This document shows, in pieces, positions 60,914 through 64,000 of a stretch of DNA of 64,000 nucleotides (positions within the stretch are counted from its first letter, which is position 1; each line of letters starts with the position of its first letter). Made by a program: the position numbers and the translations under genes. This stretch comes from Moesziomyces globuligerus (lineage: Eukaryota; Basidiomycota; Ustilaginomycetes; Ustilaginales; Ustilaginaceae), in NCBI GenBank assembly GCA_030849465.1, contig JARVLF010000013.1:620001-684000 (forward strand), in the 5' to 3' direction. The notes beneath the pieces are model-generated. The model was not told where the DNA came from, searched no databases, and was given only the letters and a program-made list of their open reading frames with translations.

Positions 60914-61731
60914 GGACGGAGACCTGCTTGCTCAGCTGTGCGCCTTGCAGAGATCTTTCCTGGCTTTGAGGGAGATGTACAAGTGACGGTAGTGGTGGTG
61001 GCGATGATGAGGGGTGCGACACACGCGATAAGGCCGTGTTCCGGCTCCAAGTTCTGTGGCTTCTTCGCTCAGGGTCTGGGGTCTGGTGGACGCAGCACAC
61101 GCCACGCTCATCTCAGTTGCGCTGCTGCGCTCTGCCCTGCTCTGCTCTGTGCGGTGGGGTGCGGCTGAGTCTCGAGTCCGCCAGCCCCGCCATCATCCAC
61201 GCTTTCCACCCCATTTTTTGCGAGAAATGTGGGATTTTCACTGCGCATCCATTTTCGAGCCAGTGCAGTCTTCCGAGCGAGCGTGAGGGAGAGCGCGGTG
61301 TGGGCGGCGACCTCATCTGGCGACGCATTCGGAAAAAGAGCTCTCGTTTTAACCTTGGGGTGCGCAACTCAAATTTGGATCGCCACCATGCAAGATGCGT
61401 CGCGTCAGAGACCGCCAACGCGTGTCAGACGAGCTGTGCACAGCGGCGCCTGCTCGCCGGTGTCCTCTGTGCCATTCAGCCAATCCCCCGCCTGTCGTTA
61501 CCTCTTGTTGCTTGTCTGCCTCAGGCCGTTCAGACTGCGAGTTCATCACTGTCGACACCTCTCACAGCTTCGCTTCCATCGAACGCAAGTGAGACCACGC
61601 GGCTGATGCTGCAAACTTCGTGTGTATCAAGTGCGGATATTGGTTCCGTCGCAATCCTTCCGATATATGTTGAGCTGTGGCATGGTATATGGTGGTGCCG
61701 AATGTCTGAGTGAAGAAGATTTGACAGGTTT
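60914..61731. other. Intergenic region helicase - PSD
   Basis: About 820 bases: helicase promoter and 3' flank of the decarboxylase gene. A plus-strand frame of 225 codons crosses it and the decarboxylase end, but it has no recognisable domain and I do not call it. Confidence 0.4.
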
Positions 61732-63153
61732 TCAAGCACATGAGATGCCGATGCGTTCTCCCACGCGGACCATCGTCTCGATGCCGTTGGCCGAATTGTC
61801 CTTCAGGTCCTGGTCCCACTGCACCTTGGCTTGGGGTGGGAAGACGCACACGATCGTAGAGCCGCCGTACGCAAAGTAGCCGCTCTCGTCGCCGCGCCGT
61901 ACCTTGGATCCTTTCTTTGCATTGGTCCATCCGATCGATCCCACCAGCATGGCGCCGATCGCGACGAACGCGACTGGGACGACGGCAGTCCCCGATCCCT
62001 TTGGCGTCCAGTCGAGTAGAAGCACGTCCCTGCGGTTGCCCGAGAACACGTCAAAGTCGGCATTAACAGCTTGCGGCTGCAAAGTCGGAGCCACGTGGTC
62101 GAACGCGAGCGTAGAATCCAGCGCAGTGCAGCGGAGTGTCGGACATTCGTCAAATGTCGAAGCATGCACACAGATGCCGGCAAATCAAATCGGCAAAATA
62201 GGGGTCACAAAATTCGGAGCGGAAAGCTCGGTCAGCACCGGCCCGTCCTCGGGGGGCTCGCATACAGCCCAGCATGGCCAGCATACACTCACATTGACGG
62301 TGTAGTACTCGCCCGGGACGTGTCGGGTCGGTCCGCACACTGCGGGCCCGACGGGGTGATGGTATCGATGGTAATCCGCTGGTGCAAGCCGGAAGATGGC
62401 CAACGAGCTGCCCGGCGGGAAGCACCGGTCGGCGAGCTTCGTGTCTCCGATGAGTCTGCTCAGCGTGAAGCCCTTGCCTTTGATCCAGTACCTTGTTGAC
62501 GCCGCAACGTTGTCGAACACTGTGAGACGACAGTCGGCGCACGACGAGACGATGGACGCCTCGTCCGGCTCGGCGATCGGCCGCACCCCCGGCCGCAGCT
62601 TGCGGAAGAAGAAGGAGTTGAAGTTGGGATACTTGGACGGATCGGGCTGCAGAAGCTCCGACGTGTCGATCGAGTAGGTGTCGATGAACTTCTGAATGTG
62701 CTCCAACACGGCTCGCGGATTCGACTTGTCGTCGTACACCTTGCCTTGGCGAACCGAGACGGTCTTGAGCAGTTCCTCGACCGACTTGTAGCGCAGGAAC
62801 GACTGCTCCTTGCTCTTGTAGAACAGCAGATGCATGCCCACGCGCACGTAGATCGGCATGCTCTCAAAGATCTTCTTGCCCGGCTGGCCTCGCACCGCCA
62901 CGTAGTTGCCCATGTGGTGGCTCGCGAACAGCCGCTCCAGTGTCGACTCCAAGTTGCCCGGGAAGAAGCGACTCCACCAATGCGTACGCCTCTGCACCGA
63001 GACGGCTGCAAGTGTGAAGGCCATATGGTCCGAAGCACCCACCTGGAGCTTCTCGGGCGACTCGTGCACTCGGCCGGACGACACCAGGTCCTCGAGCACC
63101 GCGGCGAGCGCCTCGTGGTCCGCAACCGGCGATGTAGTCTTTTTGGAGACCAT
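61732..63153 (-). CDS. Phosphatidylserine decarboxylase family protein (2 exons)
   Basis: Exons 63153-62293 and 62076-61732 (216-nt intron, donor GTGAGT, acceptor TTGCAG) give 401 aa. The junction restores the family text GEYYTVN-PQAVNADFDVFSGN. Other signatures are NFNSFFFRKLRPGVRPI, FRLAPADYHRYHHPV (active-site His region), VAIGAMLVGSIG, and the self-cleavage motif YGGST (Ser360), where the pyruvoyl group forms. PSD converts phosphatidylserine to phosphatidylethanolamine. There is no mitochondrial presequence, membrane anchor or C2 domain at the N-terminus, so it is neither a standard Psd1 nor a full-length Psd2. It may be a soluble paralogue of the kind several filamentous fungi carry, with unproven substrate. 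Confidence 0.87.
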
Positions 63154-64000
63154 CTCGAGCTAATGCTGCCTGATGGGTGATGGTACACTGCTTGCAAAGT
63201 TGGAGGTGGTCGAGCTGATGCGGAGGACAAGCAAGCTTCGCCTTTCCGGGCTCGAGCTTGCGACCCTGCCGGTTGGAGGTGCTCCTAGCTCCAACCGCCG
63301 GTTCGCGTTTAGGGGTCCAACATGCATGTCGACTTGGCAACCAACCTTTTTGCAAAAGAAAGTGTTAGGCTTTGATTGAAGAGACATGTTCACGGCTGCT
63401 TTTTCCCATCTCAGAAAATCGCGGGCAAACGCCAACCAAAAACCCCGTTCCGCTTTGGACCTGGGCAGAGATCAGAGCGCAAGCCGGCGCAGCACTAGCT
63501 GTACGCACGATGGCACGGGCCAGCTTCGCCCAGCCGACTCTTGTTGCCACCAGCGAGGGCGACCCTTGGCCTCACTTGACGAACCTGGCCTGTCAGACAG
63601 CGGCTGCGACCGCAGCTGGCCATCGAGATCTCTAGCAAGGCACAGAGCTTATGCTGGAAGGAGAGGCTGGACGCAGAGACAAGAGATCGATGTCAGTGGA
63701 GTGCGCATGAAGACAGCCTTCGACTCGCGACCTGCAATGACGAAAGGGTCCTTGCATGGTGGTGCTGCACCGTGGGCTGTCGCGACCTGCAGCCGCTCTG
63801 GCTTGCGTTGCAAGCGAAGGCCGTCTTCATCAAGGTCGCATCTGACAGCGCTTAGCCCGACCGACAGCGTCCGACCGAATCTGATGCAGCTGTCTGTCGC
63901 GGTCGCCGAAAGCGCGTCGACGCTTGCGCTTCAGGTACGACAGGACGGTTGCGAGCGTGAGCTTGCTCGCGGCTTTGGAATGACAGCCAGGCTGGGCGAA
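63154..64000. other. Right-end region without a supported gene
   Basis: About 850 bases. The left part is the PSD promoter. Near the right end an imperfect inverted repeat (63707-63722 against 63815-63830, 15 of 16 bases pairing) and a direct repeat of TCGCGACCTGCA (63725-63736, 63780-63791) are present. No reading frame looks coding; a gene continuing beyond the window is possible. Confidence 0.4.
63707..63830. repeat. Imperfect inverted repeat with internal direct repeat
   Basis: Arms ATGAAGACAGCCTTCG and CGAAGGCCGTCTTCAT are complementary at 15 of 16 positions and enclose 92 nt. The enclosed DNA holds the 12-mer TCGCGACCTGCA twice (63725 and 63780). It could be a small hairpin-forming element or chance. 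Confidence 0.6.

Overview
The window is 64 kb of GC-rich nuclear DNA from a fungus, most likely a basidiomycete smut or smut-related yeast (Ustilaginomycotina). The reasons are the gene content (HOG1, SYP1, ATP14, a Rad51 paralogue, a secreted GH35 galactosidase), strong G/C-ending codon preference, mostly intronless genes, and short GT-AG introns (75-262 nt). The genus is an inference; no sequence search was possible. I support 25 intact protein-coding genes and one frameshifted gene. I found no tRNA, rRNA, CRISPR array or intact transposon.

Layout. 0-12.4 kb: PEP12 Qa-SNARE, IMP3 (2 exons), UBP6, an uncharacterised 997-aa protein (-), and a Rad51-paralogue-like ATPase. 12.8-24.4 kb: NOC2, a broken 2OG-Fe(II)-oxygenase-like locus (-), mitochondrial IF2, and a 1209-aa coiled-coil protein (-). 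25-36 kb: MRD1 (2 exons, five RRMs), an ARMT1-like DUF89 phosphatase (-, 2 exons), SFT2 (-), CCT6, and a mitochondrial carrier resembling the APS/PAPS carrier (-). 37-42.8 kb: divergent ribosomal protein genes RPL21 (-) and RPS9 (+), a REX1-B-like protein (-), and LSM7 (3 exons). 42.8-54.8 kb: GH35 beta-galactosidase (-), HOG1 (-), SYP1, and eIF2 gamma (-). 55.8-63.2 kb: ATP14 (-, 4 exons) divergent from INH1 (+, 2 exons), a UPF1/SMUBP2-type helicase (-), and a phosphatidylserine decarboxylase (-, 2 exons).

Themes. Ribosome production and translation dominate: IMP3, NOC2 and MRD1 in rRNA processing, RPL21 and RPS9 in the ribosome, eIF2 gamma and mitochondrial IF2 in initiation. ATP14 and INH1 both act on the F1Fo ATP synthase and share one intergenic region. 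Plus-strand and minus-strand genes often end tail to tail with 89-375 nt between stop codons.

Most worth a second look: the oxygenase-like locus at 15.4-17.1 kb, whose HxD...H...R arrangement resembles TET/JBP-type enzymes and which is interrupted at an A7 run; the two ribosomal protein genes, each with a first intron of about 0.86 kb, one of them behind a 6-nt coding exon; a repeated motif between those two genes; the ATP14-INH1 pair with an inverted CCAAT pair; and AAATTTT elements upstream of all three rRNA-processing genes.
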